From NCBI GenBank assembly GCA_029776255.1, contig JAKOTN010000159.1, forward strand, positions 62,001 through 126,000: 64,000 bases of DNA. The letters run 5' to 3'. Below the pieces are notes generated by a model. The model had not been told where the DNA came from. It searched no databases and saw only the letters and a program-made list of their open reading frames with translations. Numbering within the stretch: the stretch's first letter is position 1; every line of letters starts with the position of its first letter. Below are positions 9,361-18,681 of this stretch, one piece after another. The translations under genes and the position numbers were made by a program. Source of the DNA: Pseudomonadota bacterium (GTDB taxonomy: Bacteria; Pseudomonadota; Gammaproteobacteria; Burkholderiales; Rhodocyclaceae).

Positions 9361-11145
9361 TCAGTAGGAACGCGTCTTCAGCGCGATGGTTTCAACGGAC
9401 AGCGGTTTCATGATCACCGGCTTGTAGCTGAGGCGATTACCATCGCGATACCACAGGGTGTGTTTGTGCCAATTCGCATCGTCGCGACCATTTGGGTTGG
9501 CCGCCGTATCGGGCGCATCGTCACGAACGTGAGCACCGCGCGACTCTTTACGGGCTTCCGCCGACACCATGGTCGCCTTGGCGACTTCGATCAGGTTGTC
9601 AAGTTCGAGGGCTTCGACCCGGGCTGTATTCCAAACCTTGGATTTATCCTTGATCTGGGTCAGAGCAACGGCTTTTTCGATGTCGACGATCTTCGACACA
9701 CCTTCGACCAGCATGTCCTTGAAACGGAAAACCCCACAGTGCTTCTGCATCGTGCGCTGCATTTCAAGGCGCGTTTCGTTAACATCCGCGCCACCGGTCT
9801 GCGTATGCAGCCGGTTCAGGCGCGCCAGTGTGCGGTCGGCGAAATCGGCAGGCAGATCTTTTAACCCAATCGTGCCTGATTTGACGTCGCTGATCACCGA
9901 GTCGCCGGACGACTTGCCAAACACCAGCAAGTCCAGCAGGGAGTTGGTTCCAAGGCGGTTGGCGCCATGTACCGACGCACAGGCCACCTCGCCTGCCGCA
10001 TAAAAGCCCGGCACGGGCGAACCGTCTTCCAGAACGACCTGCCCCTTGTAGTTGGTTGGCACGCCACCCATCTGATAATGGCAGGTGGGAACCACTGGAA
10101 TCGGCGCCTTGATCGGATCGATACCGGCGAACTGGATGGAAATCTCGCGAATTCCCGGCAAGCGTTTCATGATCGTCGCCGGGTCGAGGTGAGTGATATC
10201 AAGCAGGACGAAATCCTTGTTCGGCCCGCAACCACGCCCTTCGTTGATTTCAGTGACCATGGCCCGCGAAACGACGTCACGTGAGGCAAGATCCTTGGCA
10301 TTCGGGGCATAACGCTCCATGAACCGCTCGTTCGACGAATTGCGCAAAATACCGCCTTCACCACGCACACCTTCGGTGATCAGAACACCGGCACCCGCCA
10401 CCCCGGTCGGATGGAACTGCCAGAACTCCATGTCTTCGAGGGCGATGCCGGCGCGCGCCGCCATACCAAGCCCGTCACCGGTATTGATAAAGGCGTTGGT
10501 CGAGGAATAAAAAATACGGCCCGCGCCACCGGTAGCGAAAACGGTGGCTTTGGCATGGAAAGCGACCACCTCACCGGTTTCCATTTCCAGAGCGATGACG
10601 CCCAACACCTGTCCCGATTCGTCTCGAATCAGATCCAGCGCCATCCATTCAACAAAAAACTGCGTATTGGCGCGCACATTACGCTGATAAAGCGCGTGCA
10701 ACATGGCGTGACCGGTGCGGTCGGCCGCCGCGCACGCGCGACGAACCGGCTTTTCACCGAAATTCGACATGTGACCGCCAAAAGGACGTTGATAAATCTT
10801 GCCCTCATCGGTGCGGTCGAACGGCATGCCAAAGTGTTCAAGTTCAACCACCACCTCGGGCGCCATGCGACACATATACTCGATCGCATCCTGGTCGCCG
10901 AGCCAGTCGGAACCCTTGACCGTGTCGTACATGTGCCAATGCCAATGATCCTCTTCGGAGTTGCCTAGCGACGCGGACACACCACCCTGCGCCGCGACAG
11001 TGTGCGAGCGTGTCGGGAAAACCTTGGACAGGACAGCCGTTTTCAGGCCGGCCTCGGAAAGCTGAATCGCGGCGCGCAGACCGGAACCGCCGGCGCCAAC
11101 GATCACTGCGTCGAACTTACGAACTGGTATGGTTAGCTTGCTCAC
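9361..11145 (-). CDS. sdhA: Succinate dehydrogenase flavoprotein subunit
   Basis: The 594-residue subunit oxidises succinate to fumarate. It shows the FAD Rossmann motif VGAGGSGLRAA, the flavin-linking His48 in SHTVAAQGG, the catalytic HPTGVAGAGVLITEG and RGEGG segments, and the C-terminal NWHKHTLWYRDGNRLSYKPV motif. It begins one base after the sdhD stop and is followed by sdhB. Confidence 0.97.
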   Translation of the reverse strand: MSKLTIPVRKFDAVIVGAGGSGLRAAIQLSEAGLKTAVLSKVFPTRSHTVAAQGGVSASLGNSEEDHWHWHMYDTVKGSDWLGDQDAIEYMCRMAPEVVVELEHFGMPFDRTDEGKIYQRPFGGHMSNFGEKPVRRACAAADRTGHAMLHALYQRNVRANTQFFVEWMALDLIRDESGQVLGVIALEMETGEVVAFHAKATVFATGGAGRIFYSSTNAFINTGDGLGMAARAGIALEDMEFWQFHPTGVAGAGVLITEGVRGEGGILRNSSNERFMERYAPNAKDLASRDVVSRAMVTEINEGRGCGPNKDFVLLDITHLDPATIMKRLPGIREISIQFAGIDPIKAPIPVVPTCHYQMGGVPTNYKGQVVLEDGSPVPGFYAAGEVACASVHGANRLGTNSLLDLLVFGKSSGDSVISDVKSGTIGLKDLPADFADRTLARLNRLHTQTGGADVNETRLEMQRTMQKHCGVFRFKDMLVEGVSKIVDIEKAVALTQIKDKSKVWNTARVEALELDNLIEVAKATMVSAEARKESRGAHVRDDAPDTAANPNGRDDANWHKHTLWYRDGNRLSYKPVIMKPLSVETIALKTRSY

Positions 11146-11493
11146 TTACATTCTCCACAAAATCTGAACCGCCCAGCCGGCGTAACCGACCAGCACCGCA
11201 ACCGTCGCTATCATTAACAGAAGGCGCAAGCCATCCGGCTTGATGTAATCCATCCAAATATCGCGAACCCCGATCCAGGCGTGATAAAAAACGCTCAGAA
11301 AGAACAGGAATGTGGCGAACTTCATGAACCCATGCGCGAAAACACCGCGCCACGCATCGAACGAATCCGGGCCAACGATAACCACCACAACCAGGAAAAG
11401 AACCGTGTAAACAGCCATCAAAATAGCCGTGGCGCGCTGGATGATCCAGTCTTTGAGGCCGTAATGCGCCCCTACGAGAAGACGATTTACCAT
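11146..11493 (-). CDS. sdhD: Succinate dehydrogenase membrane anchor subunit
   Basis: The 115-residue protein has three transmembrane segments. It contains the haem/quinone-site pattern YHAWIGVRDIWMDYIKPDGL, with the haem histidine and the Asp-Tyr pair of the ubiquinone site. It overlaps the end of sdhC by seven bases and abuts sdhA. Confidence 0.93.
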   Translation of the reverse strand: MVNRLLVGAHYGLKDWIIQRATAILMAVYTVLFLVVVVIVGPDSFDAWRGVFAHGFMKFATFLFFLSVFYHAWIGVRDIWMDYIKPDGLRLLLMIATVAVLVGYAGWAVQILWRM

Positions 11494-11879
11494 AGCACTT
11501 TTGCTCCAACGATCAGTGTCAGGGCGATACTGACAACAAAAACAACCTTGCTGGAAAGGCGTGCCGACTCAAGGTCAACACCCTTGTGCAGGTCAAGAAA
11601 CAGATAACGGATACCCGCACAGAAGTGATGCATATAAAACCAGACCAGACCGAGTGCGACAACCTTGACCAACGGGTGACCGAGAATTCCTTTTACGACA
11701 GCAAAGGCCTCTGGCGAGGAAAGACTTCCTTGCAATAGCCATAAGAGAAACGGCAACAGCAGAAATATCGATATTCCGCTGATCCGGTGGAGTATTGAGA
11801 GGATACCCGGAAGGGGTAGCCTGATTGTGGGCAAATCCAAGTTCTTTGGACGCTTTTTCTTGATTACCATCTCTGCCAT
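11487..11879 (-). CDS. sdhC: Succinate dehydrogenase cytochrome b556 subunit
   Basis: The 130-residue membrane subunit has three transmembrane helices. It shows the family motifs LHRISGISIF and YMHHFCAGIRYLFLD, the latter with the haem-ligand histidine. The ATG at 11879 (MAEMVIKKKRP) lies nine bases from a GAGGG ribosome site; an ATG three codons earlier overlaps that site and is unlikely. It is the first gene of the sdhCDAB-sdhE-gltA unit. Confidence 0.92.
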   Translation of the reverse strand: MAEMVIKKKRPKNLDLPTIRLPLPGILSILHRISGISIFLLLPFLLWLLQGSLSSPEAFAVVKGILGHPLVKVVALGLVWFYMHHFCAGIRYLFLDLHKGVDLESARLSSKVVFVVSIALTLIVGAKVLW

Positions 11880-11945
11880 GAACGTCATCCCTCATGTGTA
11901 ATGCGGCCGAATCCGCGCCGCCCGACCCCTTCAATATCACGCCCG

Positions 11946-11951
11946 ATTATA
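11946..11951 (-). promoter_or_regulatory. -10 element of the sdhC promoter (candidate)
   Basis: A perfect TATAAT on the minus strand lies about 65 bases before the sdhC start, in the 119-base gap to the GntR gene. The -35 region is weak, which suggests an activated or otherwise regulated promoter. Confidence 0.45.
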
Positions 11952-11998
11952 CTGCATCGCAGCGTGCCTGACTTACCCAAAACGCTTGTACGGAGTAC

Positions 11999-12736
11999 CT
12001 ATCCCAGTTCATTGTGATAGTGATAATTGCGTGTGGAATAAAAGCCGCGCCGCCACTCGACGGGCTTCTGACCATAAGTAAACGTCACTCTTTCGACCAG
12101 TAGCAGCGGGCTACCTTCGGCGACATTCAGAAGTTCGGCGCTGATACGATCCGCAGAAACGGCGCGCAGCCGCTCGTCGGCGCGAATCATCCGCACGCCA
12201 TACCGACTCTCGAACAAGCTGTAGAGCGACTCTCCAGAACGGAGAATGTCAAGTGACAAATCCGGGAATAATTCGCCAGGAAGGTAGATTTCGTCGAAAA
12301 CGACGGCCTCCTCCCCCCATTTCAAGAGACGGCGAACGATAATGATCGGCGCGCCTGTTTCCAGCGCCAGAATCCGCGCCACATCGGCTCCCGCCTTGGC
12401 TCGCCAACATTCGAGCGGAACACTCTGGGAAACCTGGACCCCGCCCTCATTTGGAACTAGTCGAAGAAAGCGGAAAAACGAACCGGGGTCCTTGTGGGTT
12501 GCCACGAATGTTCCCTTGCCTTGCTGCCGCACAAGAAGGTTTTCTGCGGCCATTTCGTCGATCGCTTTGCGCACGGTGCCCTGACTGACCCCAAAACGTA
12601 CGGCAAGCTCCGATTCACTGGGAATTGGATCGCCCGGCCCCCAAACGCCGGATTCCAACTGGTGCATGATCAATTCCTTGATCTGCCGGTACAAGGGGCT
12701 GAAGGTTGGAGAGTGCAGTGACGATGTCCGGCTCAT
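11999..12736 (-). CDS. GntR-family transcriptional regulator, HutC/UTRA subfamily
   Basis: The protein (about 245 residues from MSRTSSLHS) has an N-terminal winged helix ([43 protein letters not shown]). A C-terminal UTRA ligand-binding domain spans roughly residues 90-240, ending with [24 protein letters not shown] domains bind small organic effectors. It lies between the sdh operon and divergent mdh, with a strong palindrome in the mdh-side gap, so control of TCA genes and of itself is the natural inference. The effector is unknown. The upstream alternative Met at 12754 lacks support. Confidence 0.85.
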   Translation of the reverse strand: MSRTSSLHSPTFSPLYRQIKELIMHQLESGVWGPGDPIPSESELAVRFGVSQGTVRKAIDEMAAENLLVRQQGKGTFVATHKDPGSFFRFLRLVPNEGGVQVSQSVPLECWRAKAGADVARILALETGAPIIIVRRLLKWGEEAVVFDEIYLPGELFPDLSLDILRSGESLYSLFESRYGVRMIRADERLRAVSADRISAELLNVAEGSPLLLVERVTFTYGQKPVEWRRGFYSTRNYHYHNELG

Positions 12737-12791
12737 GGCCCGCCATTTCAGCACATTTCTTCATTGTCGTCCATCTCGAAACCTATTGTAT

Positions 12792-12814
12792 TATCTTATA
12801 TAAAATATAAGATA
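12792..12814. promoter_or_regulatory. Palindromic operator, probable GntR-regulator site
   Basis: TATCTTATAT, spacer AAA, ATATAAGATA is a perfect 10-bp inverted repeat between the divergent GntR gene and mdh. It lies directly upstream of the mdh -35 box. The half-site ATCTTAT occurs again at 12838-12844, overlapping the -10. GntR proteins bind as dimers to such palindromes; assignment to the neighbouring gene product is inference. Confidence 0.7.
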
Positions 12815-12817
12815 GGT

Positions 12818-12847
12818 TTGACAGTTGGCGATTTCAGATCTTATGAT
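12818..12847 (+). promoter_or_regulatory. mdh promoter
   Basis: TTGACA (12818-12823), an 18-base spacer and TATGAT (12842-12847) form a good sigma-70 promoter about 110 bases before the mdh ATG. The upstream palindrome touches its -35 side. Confidence 0.65.
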
Positions 12848-12955
12848 TTCAGCGATTTGCTGCTCCCACAAGCGACCGACGCCGGGAGCGATGCCAATCG
12901 TATTCCGCGCTTTTTTCTGCTTAAATCTTGCTCATTTCTCCACAGGAGCCGCATC

Positions 12956-13942
12956 ATGTCCAAAGCCCCCATGCGCGTCGCAGTCACCGGCGCCGCCGGT
13001 CAAATCGGTTACAGCCTGCTTTTCCGGATCGCTTCCGGCGAAATGCTTGGCAAGGACCAGCCGGTCATTCTTCAGCTGCTCGACCTGCCGCAGGCGCAAA
13101 AAGCCTGCCAAGGTGTCATCATGGAGCTTGAGGACTGCGCATTTCCGCTGCTAGCCGGCATGTTCGCCAGCGATGACCCAAACGTCGCCTTCAAGGATGC
13201 CGACGTATGCCTGTTGGTTGGCGCGCGTCCGCGCGGACCCGGCATGGAGCGTGCCGATCTGCTAGCCGCCAACGGCGCAATCTTCACCGTGCAAGGCAAG
13301 GCGATCGCCGAAAACGCCAAGGAAAACGTTCGGGTTCTGGTCGTTGGCAATCCTTGCAATACCAATGCGCTGATTGCCGGCGCCGCGGCGCGCAAGGTCG
13401 GACGCACCAATCCGGCCAACTATCACGGCATGCTCCGTCTCGACCACAACCGTGCGCTGTCGCAACTCGCCGCAAAGACTGGCCGACCTGTTGCCAGTTT
13501 CAAACAACTGGTGGTTTGGGGTAATCATTCGCCAACGATGTATGCCGATTATCGCAACTGCACATCCAACGGGGATAACGTCAAAGCACTCATCAATGAC
13601 GCCGCTTGGAACAACGATGTTTTCCTGCCGACCGTTGGCAAGCGCGGTGCGGCAATCATCGACGCACGTGGCCTGTCTTCCGCCGCCTCGGCCGCCAACG
13701 CCGCTATCGATCACATGCGCGACTGGGTGCTTGGCTCCGACGAGTGGGTGACCATGGGTGTCCCGTCCGACGGCTCTTATGGCATTCCGGCTGGCATCGT
13801 GTTCGGCTTTCCGTGCGAATGCAAAAACGGCAATTTCAAGATCATCCAGGGCGTCGAAATCGACGATTACTCGCGCGACAAGATCAACAAAACGCTCAAG
13901 GAACTCACCGACGAGGCCGACGCGGTCAAGGATATGTTGTAA
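12956..13942 (+). CDS. mdh: Malate dehydrogenase (NAD-dependent)
   Basis: This 328-residue enzyme interconverts malate and oxaloacetate. It shows the dinucleotide motif [11 protein letters not shown], the arginine-rich mobile loop [15 protein letters not shown], the proton-relay motif LDHNRA and the catalytic histidine in WGNHSPT. Length and motifs fit the long, cytosolic-type MDH common in betaproteobacteria. The ATG at 12956 follows AGGAG at good distance; the frame extends 64 codons upstream but through the promoter region. A terminator follows. Confidence 0.96.
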   Translation: MSKAPMRVAVTGAAGQIGYSLLFRIASGEMLGKDQPVILQLLDLPQAQKACQGVIMELEDCAFPLLAGMFASDDPNVAFKDADVCLLVGARPRGPGMERADLLAANGAIFTVQGKAIAENAKENVRVLVVGNPCNTNALIAGAAARKVGRTNPANYHGMLRLDHNRALSQLAAKTGRPVASFKQLVVWGNHSPTMYADYRNCTSNGDNVKALINDAAWNNDVFLPTVGKRGAAIIDARGLSSAASAANAAIDHMRDWVLGSDEWVTMGVPSDGSYGIPAGIVFGFPCECKNGNFKIIQGVEIDDYSRDKINKTLKELTDEADAVKDML

Positions 13943-13958
13943 GACATCGTTCGCCAGC

Positions 13959-13987
13959 AAAAAGCCGCGGCAAGTCCGCGGTTTTTT
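13959..13987 (+). terminator. Rho-independent terminator after mdh
   Basis: CCGCGG (13965-13970), loop CAAGT and CCGCGG are followed by six T. The flanking A and T runs extend the stem. Confidence 0.8.
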
Positions 13988-14054
13988 GTGCCGTCTAGCC
14001 ATTGCCATGCCGCGCTAAAATAGCGCTTTGTCGCGACCAGAGGTTTTATCGACC

Positions 14055-15038
14055 ATGCGCCACCCTAGCCAAGTCTTGTTTGCGGGCGAAAAGCCCTTTC
14101 CGGTAATACCCGTGGTCGACCACTACGCGGGTTCCGAAAAATTGATCGTCAAGGCCTTGCAATTGCAAAACGAATTGGGACCGATCTTTGACATCACCTG
14201 CGATTGCGAAGATGGCGCGCACGCGAGCGCCGATCGGGAGCACGCGGAAATGGTCGCTGCCATCATTGCCGGCGATACCAATCGCCATGATCGCGTTGGC
14301 GTGCGCATTCATGACATTCGGCATCCACATTGGCAACAGGATATCGAAATCATCGTTTCTCGCGCCGGAAAGCGCCTACCTTTTCTCACCCTGCCCAAGG
14401 TTGGCGGCAGCGAGGATGTGCGTGTGCTGGTAAACGAATTGCAGCGCGTCGCGGACGCCGCCGGCGTGGAACGTCGCATTCCGGTGCACGTCCTCATTGA
14501 GACCCATGGTGCCTTGCGCGAAATATGGGAAATTGCCGCCCTGCCGGCGGTCGAGTCGCTCGACTTCGGATTGATGGATTTTGTCAGCGGCCACCACGGC
14601 GCCATTCCAGGATCGGCGATGAAAAGTCCCGGGCAATTCGAACACCCGCTGGTCGTGCGCGCCAAGGCTGAAATCGCGGCGGCGGCGTTGGCCAACGGCG
14701 TGGTGCCAACACATAACGTGACCACCGAATTACGCGTCATCGACTCTATTCGCGACGACGCGCGTCGTGCGCGCAATGAATTCGGTTTTCTGCGCATGTG
14801 GAGCATTCACCCCAATCAGATCGTTCCCATTGTCGAAGCGATGCGCCCCGATTTCTCCGAAGTCGCCACCGCCTCTGAAATTCTGATTTCCGCTCAGGAC
14901 TGCAACTGGGGGCCGATTCAGCACGACGGGCGATTGCACGACCGCGCGTCGTATCGTTATTACTGGGAATTACTGGCTCGGGCACAGGCCACGGGAATGC
15001 CTCTGCCGGATGCGGCGCGGCAGCGCTTCTTCGCTTGA
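14055..15038 (+). CDS. CitE-like CoA-ester lyase / malyl-CoA thioesterase family protein
   Basis: The 327-residue protein belongs to the HpcH/HpaI/CitE TIM-barrel superfamily. It shows DITCDCEDGAHASADREHAE near residues 45-65 (acidic metal ligands), VGVRIHD, LPKVGG, HVLIETHGAL and FGLMDFVSGHHGAIPG. The last segment resembles the longer malyl-CoA or citramalyl-CoA lyase/thioesterase group. Its place just after mdh suggests a C4-dicarboxyl-CoA substrate, but sequence alone does not decide between lyase and thioesterase. The ATG at 14055 is preceded by AGAGG; a TTG nine codons earlier is less likely. The gene ends one base before an overlapping TTG of the next frame. Confidence 0.75.
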   Translation: MRHPSQVLFAGEKPFPVIPVVDHYAGSEKLIVKALQLQNELGPIFDITCDCEDGAHASADREHAEMVAAIIAGDTNRHDRVGVRIHDIRHPHWQQDIEIIVSRAGKRLPFLTLPKVGGSEDVRVLVNELQRVADAAGVERRIPVHVLIETHGALREIWEIAALPAVESLDFGLMDFVSGHHGAIPGSAMKSPGQFEHPLVVRAKAEIAAAALANGVVPTHNVTTELRVIDSIRDDARRARNEFGFLRMWSIHPNQIVPIVEAMRPDFSEVATASEILISAQDCNWGPIQHDGRLHDRASYRYYWELLARAQATGMPLPDAARQRFFA

Positions 15039-15049
15039 GTGCCGGGAAC

Positions 15050-15400
15050 ATGCTACCGGAGTTAACCGCGCAAATACTGCGTTTTCGCGACGAGCGGAAT
15101 TGGGCGCAGTTTCATAGTCTGCGCAACCTGATCGTTTCACTCAATCTCGAAGCCGGCGAATTGCTGGAACTGACACAGTGGCGGAACGACGCCGAGACCG
15201 CCGCCCTGCCCGAACGTCGAGAAACGCGGGAGGCGTTGCGGGACGAATGCGCGGATGTGCTGATTTATTTGCTGCTTATTGCGGAAAAAGCCGGGATTGA
15301 CCTCGAAGACGCCGCGCGCGCCAAGTTGCTGAAGAATGCCGACAAATATCCGGTCGAGGTCAGCCACGGATCAAGCAGGAAATACACCGCCATCCAATAG
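15050..15400 (+). CDS. MazG-like nucleotide pyrophosphohydrolase (dCTPase-type)
   Basis: This 116-residue all-helical protein has the MazG-family metal site: SLNLEAGELLEL (Glu pair) and LRDECADVLIYLLLIAEKAGIDL (Glu and Asp). The tail KLLKNADKYPVE is typical of the short dCTP pyrophosphatase-like group. It would hydrolyse noncanonical or excess dNTPs to monophosphates. It starts 11 bases after the CitE-like gene, so the two are probably cotranscribed; a TTG at 15035 is an alternative start. Confidence 0.8.
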   Translation: MLPELTAQILRFRDERNWAQFHSLRNLIVSLNLEAGELLELTQWRNDAETAALPERRETREALRDECADVLIYLLLIAEKAGIDLEDAARAKLLKNADKYPVEVSHGSSRKYTAIQ

Positions 15401-15433
15401 ACAGCAGATCTCCGTGAAAATCCCGACCATCCT

Positions 15434-16291
15434 TTAGGGCGTCAGATTGTTTTCCAGGCTGAATCCGGCGCCATCGTCCTGACCCAGCGTGGCAACCAGA
15501 TACGGCATTGTCTCTCGCAAGGTCGCCTCCAGCGTCCAAGGTGGATTGATCACGAACAGACCGCTGCCATGCATTCCAAAACCGTCGCCTGCCGGCGTGC
15601 GCACCCGCAGAGCGACATGCAGCCAGTTTGGTTTTGGTGCCGACAACCGTTTCAATCGTGCCGGCAGTTCGTGCGCTTCCAAGCGTGTTAGCTGCGGGTA
15701 CCACAACAGATAAGTGCCTGTTGGAAAACGCTGCAAACCCTCTTTGAGCACCTTGATCACACGCTCGTAGTCGCGCTTTTCCTCGTAGGCGGGATCGATC
15801 AACACCAGAGCGCGCCGTGTCGGTGGCGGCAAAAGCGCTTTCAGACCGGCGAAGCCGTCGGCATGTTCGATCAGCACCCGCTTTCCTGCGGACCGACAGG
15901 TCTCACGCAGGTGCAGCACGTCGCGACCGTGCAACTCGAACAAGCGCAAACGATCATCGTCCCGCATGCTCGCCAGCGCGATACGCGGCGAGCCGGGATA
16001 GATCCTTAACACACCGTCCGGGTTGTCGTCCCTGATGACGGACAAGTATTCGGCAATGGCGACCGGCAACGTGTCGCGCTTTTCCCACAATCGAGCGATG
16101 CCGCTCCGGTATTCGGCCAGTTTTGTCGCGTGTGCGGTGTCAAGCGGATAAACGCCGGCTCCGGCATGCGTGTCGATGTACCAGAACGGCTTTTCTTTTT
16201 GTCCAAGATAACGTGTCAATTGCAGCAGTACTACATGCTTCAGGACGTCGGCGTGGTTGCCGGCGTGAAACGCGTGCCGATAGCTTAACAT
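15434..16291 (-). CDS. rlmJ: 23S rRNA (adenine-2030-N6)-methyltransferase
   Basis: The 285-residue protein matches RlmJ (YhiR): N-terminal MLSYRHAFHAGNHADVLKH, then YIDTHAGAGVY, the SAM-binding segment, and the DPAYEEKRDY catalytic motif of N6-adenine methyltransferases. It ends with GMHGSGLFVINPPW. It modifies A2030 of 23S rRNA in E. coli. It converges with the MazG-like gene and stands alone. Confidence 0.92.
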   Translation of the reverse strand: MLSYRHAFHAGNHADVLKHVVLLQLTRYLGQKEKPFWYIDTHAGAGVYPLDTAHATKLAEYRSGIARLWEKRDTLPVAIAEYLSVIRDDNPDGVLRIYPGSPRIALASMRDDDRLRLFELHGRDVLHLRETCRSAGKRVLIEHADGFAGLKALLPPPTRRALVLIDPAYEEKRDYERVIKVLKEGLQRFPTGTYLLWYPQLTRLEAHELPARLKRLSAPKPNWLHVALRVRTPAGDGFGMHGSGLFVINPPWTLEATLRETMPYLVATLGQDDGAGFSLENNLTP

Positions 16292-16325
16292 CGCTTAAAC
16301 GCCGGCCTGTTGTTTGCGAACGCTT

Positions 16326-17576
16326 TCAATCCGGAGGCGGCAGAATCTTGCCGTCGGTGCTGAATTGATAATCGCGGAAAATGTGCTCGGCGTTCAACAA
16401 TTGGTAGCTGCCGTCGGGCAAGCGGCGCGAGGTATCCTTGAGACGATACGTGTAGTGACCACACGTCCAGCAATCGAAATTGCGCATTTGCGTACACAGA
16501 CACGTTTTGTCTTTTACCGAAATGCGCTTCACACCGGGATTCAGCGCCACTTCACGGTTGTAGGAGTTGATGTAGGAACAGTTGCCGGTGCTGTCAAGCA
16601 GATAGCCATAGGCTTCGCAGTTGGGTCGAATGCCGTCGCCGATTGCCGGGCTGGTCGTCAGCATGCGCATCGGGTAACCGGTCGGAGAAATCTGATTGAC
16701 TTCGATTTGATCCTCGGTGGCCGCGAAATACCGTTGCTTGACATCCTCCGGCAAACCGCATTCCTTGGCCACGGTGAATCGCGTCGCCACCTGCACGGCG
16801 CCGGCGCCGTTTTCAAGAAAAGTGGCGGCGTCGCTGCCGGTGAAGATGCCACCAGCGGGAATCAGGGGAATGTCGAGTTTCTCAGCCTGGAGATGGCGAT
16901 GAATCTCGGCGAAAATCGTTGCCAGGTCGTACTGGGACCAATCCATGCCAAAACCCAGATGTCCGCCCGCCAGCGGACCTTCGACCACCACATAGTCTGG
17001 CAGGCGATTGCAGCGCGCGGTTTTGCGCAGAAACAACTGCAACGCGCGCAGCGAGGAAACAATGATGCCCAACTTGGCGTCGCGGAAACGCGGATGATCT
17101 TCGATCAGAGCGAATGACCCAAGATGCAGGCCGGCTGCCAAGGTGATGCCGTCGACACCGGCGTCGAGCGCCCCGGCCATGCGCACACGCAGCGTTTCGC
17201 GTGGCGCGTTCATGGTCAATTTTTCCATGCAATTGACGAATATCAGCCCGTCGCCGCGTTTCGCCTCCATGGTTTTGCCGACGTGCATCCTGGTGGCTTC
17301 GGCCAGTTGCCCGAGATCGAAACGAACGATCGATTTGTCGGAATTGCTGACGTTGAATTTGTACTGTTTAAGCTTGTCTTTGACGAACTTGGCATTGAAC
17401 CGGCGATCGGCGACGGTATTGACCATCGCGTCGGAAATATGACCGATCCCGCCAAGCCGGGCCGCTTCAAGCGCCAGTTCGGCGGTCGAGATGTCGACAC
17501 CCATGCCGCCGATCATGATCGGAACCAATTCCTTCTCGCCGAGCCGCAAACGGAAATCATCAACGCGCTTCATCAA
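16326..17576 (-). CDS. Nitronate monooxygenase-family FMN enzyme with a C-terminal Cys-rich segment
   Basis: The 416-residue TIM-barrel flavoprotein has the N-terminal PIMIGGMGVDISTAELALEA motif, VVEGPLAGGHLGF, and the FMN phosphate loops IPAGGIFTGSDAATFLENGAGAVQVATRF. These are typical of the nitronate monooxygenase/2-nitropropane dioxygenase and enoyl-reductase-like family. The last 75 residues are an unusual extension with closely spaced cysteines (KTCLCTQMRNFDCWTCGHY). The substrate cannot be assigned. It is a single gene with no evident operon partner. Confidence 0.75.
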   Translation of the reverse strand: MMKRVDDFRLRLGEKELVPIMIGGMGVDISTAELALEAARLGGIGHISDAMVNTVADRRFNAKFVKDKLKQYKFNVSNSDKSIVRFDLGQLAEATRMHVGKTMEAKRGDGLIFVNCMEKLTMNAPRETLRVRMAGALDAGVDGITLAAGLHLGSFALIEDHPRFRDAKLGIIVSSLRALQLFLRKTARCNRLPDYVVVEGPLAGGHLGFGMDWSQYDLATIFAEIHRHLQAEKLDIPLIPAGGIFTGSDAATFLENGAGAVQVATRFTVAKECGLPEDVKQRYFAATEDQIEVNQISPTGYPMRMLTTSPAIGDGIRPNCEAYGYLLDSTGNCSYINSYNREVALNPGVKRISVKDKTCLCTQMRNFDCWTCGHYTYRLKDTSRRLPDGSYQLLNAEHIFRDYQFSTDGKILPPPD

Positions 17577-17742
17577 TACCCTTCCCCACCCCGCCAGCCT
17601 TGACTCGACGGGCGATTACAGAAAATGTCGCCAGCCCTGCATTATCGCTCATCAATTGCTGCTTAGGCTTGATGCATGCAAGGAATTCGCATGGGAAAAC
17701 GGTCATTCCGGTTCCGGTTGCGGAAAACGTCCCGGTGTTCCA

Positions 17743-18681
17743 TCAGACGCCGAGCAGGGTCAACGCCAACGGTGTCGTTACAGCCGCCAATATCGTCGAC
17801 AGCACCAGACTACTGGCGATCGGACCTTCGAGAGTGTTGAACTGTCGCGACATCAAATAGACGTTCGCGCCAACAGCCAGCGAGGCAAGCAGTACGACCA
17901 CTTGTGTTTCGAGTGTCGGCAAACCGATCGCGCGCGCCAACGCCCAGACCACCGCTGGTTGCACGATCAGTTTCAGGAAGCTGATCACGACGCTGATCCG
18001 CCACCCGGTGCGCACGCCGTGCTCGGCGAGGCCCATGCCGAGGGCGATCAACGCCAATGGCGCCGCCGCCTGCCCAATCATGCTCAGCGGCTGCGCGAGT
18101 AAAACGGGTAGTGGAAAACCGCTCAAACCAAACAAGGCGCCGGCAAGAATGCCCGCGACGATGGGATTACGCAGCACGCCTTGCGCGGTTTTGAGGAAAC
18201 CTCGCGCCGAAAAGCTGCCGTGCCGCGACCATTCGATCGATATAGTCAATAATGTCCATAAGATCAGCGCATTGAACACCAGCACCAAGGCGACTACCGG
18301 TACCGCCGCATCGCCAAGGGCCACTTTGGCCAGCGGTAGTCCGAGCAGCACATTGTTGGAAAACACCCCACCGAGGGCGAACACCGATTGACCGACGCCG
18401 TCGAGGGCAAACAAGCGCCAGGCGACCAGACGGCCAATGCCGAACACCAGTAGACATCCGCCAAAGAAAGCCAGCAGTAAACGGCCGTCGACCGGCGGCA
18501 AGCGCGAAAAATCGCTCATCAGGCGAAACAGCATCGCCGGCAGGGCAACCGAAAAAACAAAACGCGACAGGTTGTCCGACATCGCTTTGGGCCACCCGAA
18601 ACCACGCATCAACACATAGCCGACCAGCACCAGCGCGAACAGGGGCGCCGCCAGCTCGACATGATGTAGAAAGGTCGTCAC
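17743..18681 (-). CDS. AEC-family (auxin efflux carrier-like) transporter
   Basis: From a GTG at 18681 the protein has 312 residues, the usual AEC size, with about ten hydrophobic helices in two five-helix halves (for example LFALVLVGYVLMRGF; NNVLLGLPLAKVAL; NPIVAGILAGALFGL). Members export or import organic acids such as malate. The frame extends to an ATG at 18762, but those 27 residues are basic and unlike a membrane protein N-terminus, so the internal GTG is preferred with modest confidence. Confidence 0.8.
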   Translation of the reverse strand: MTTFLHHVELAAPLFALVLVGYVLMRGFGWPKAMSDNLSRFVFSVALPAMLFRLMSDFSRLPPVDGRLLLAFFGGCLLVFGIGRLVAWRLFALDGVGQSVFALGGVFSNNVLLGLPLAKVALGDAAVPVVALVLVFNALILWTLLTISIEWSRHGSFSARGFLKTAQGVLRNPIVAGILAGALFGLSGFPLPVLLAQPLSMIGQAAAPLALIALGMGLAEHGVRTGWRISVVISFLKLIVQPAVVWALARAIGLPTLETQVVVLLASLAVGANVYLMSRQFNTLEGPIASSLVLSTILAAVTTPLALTLLGV

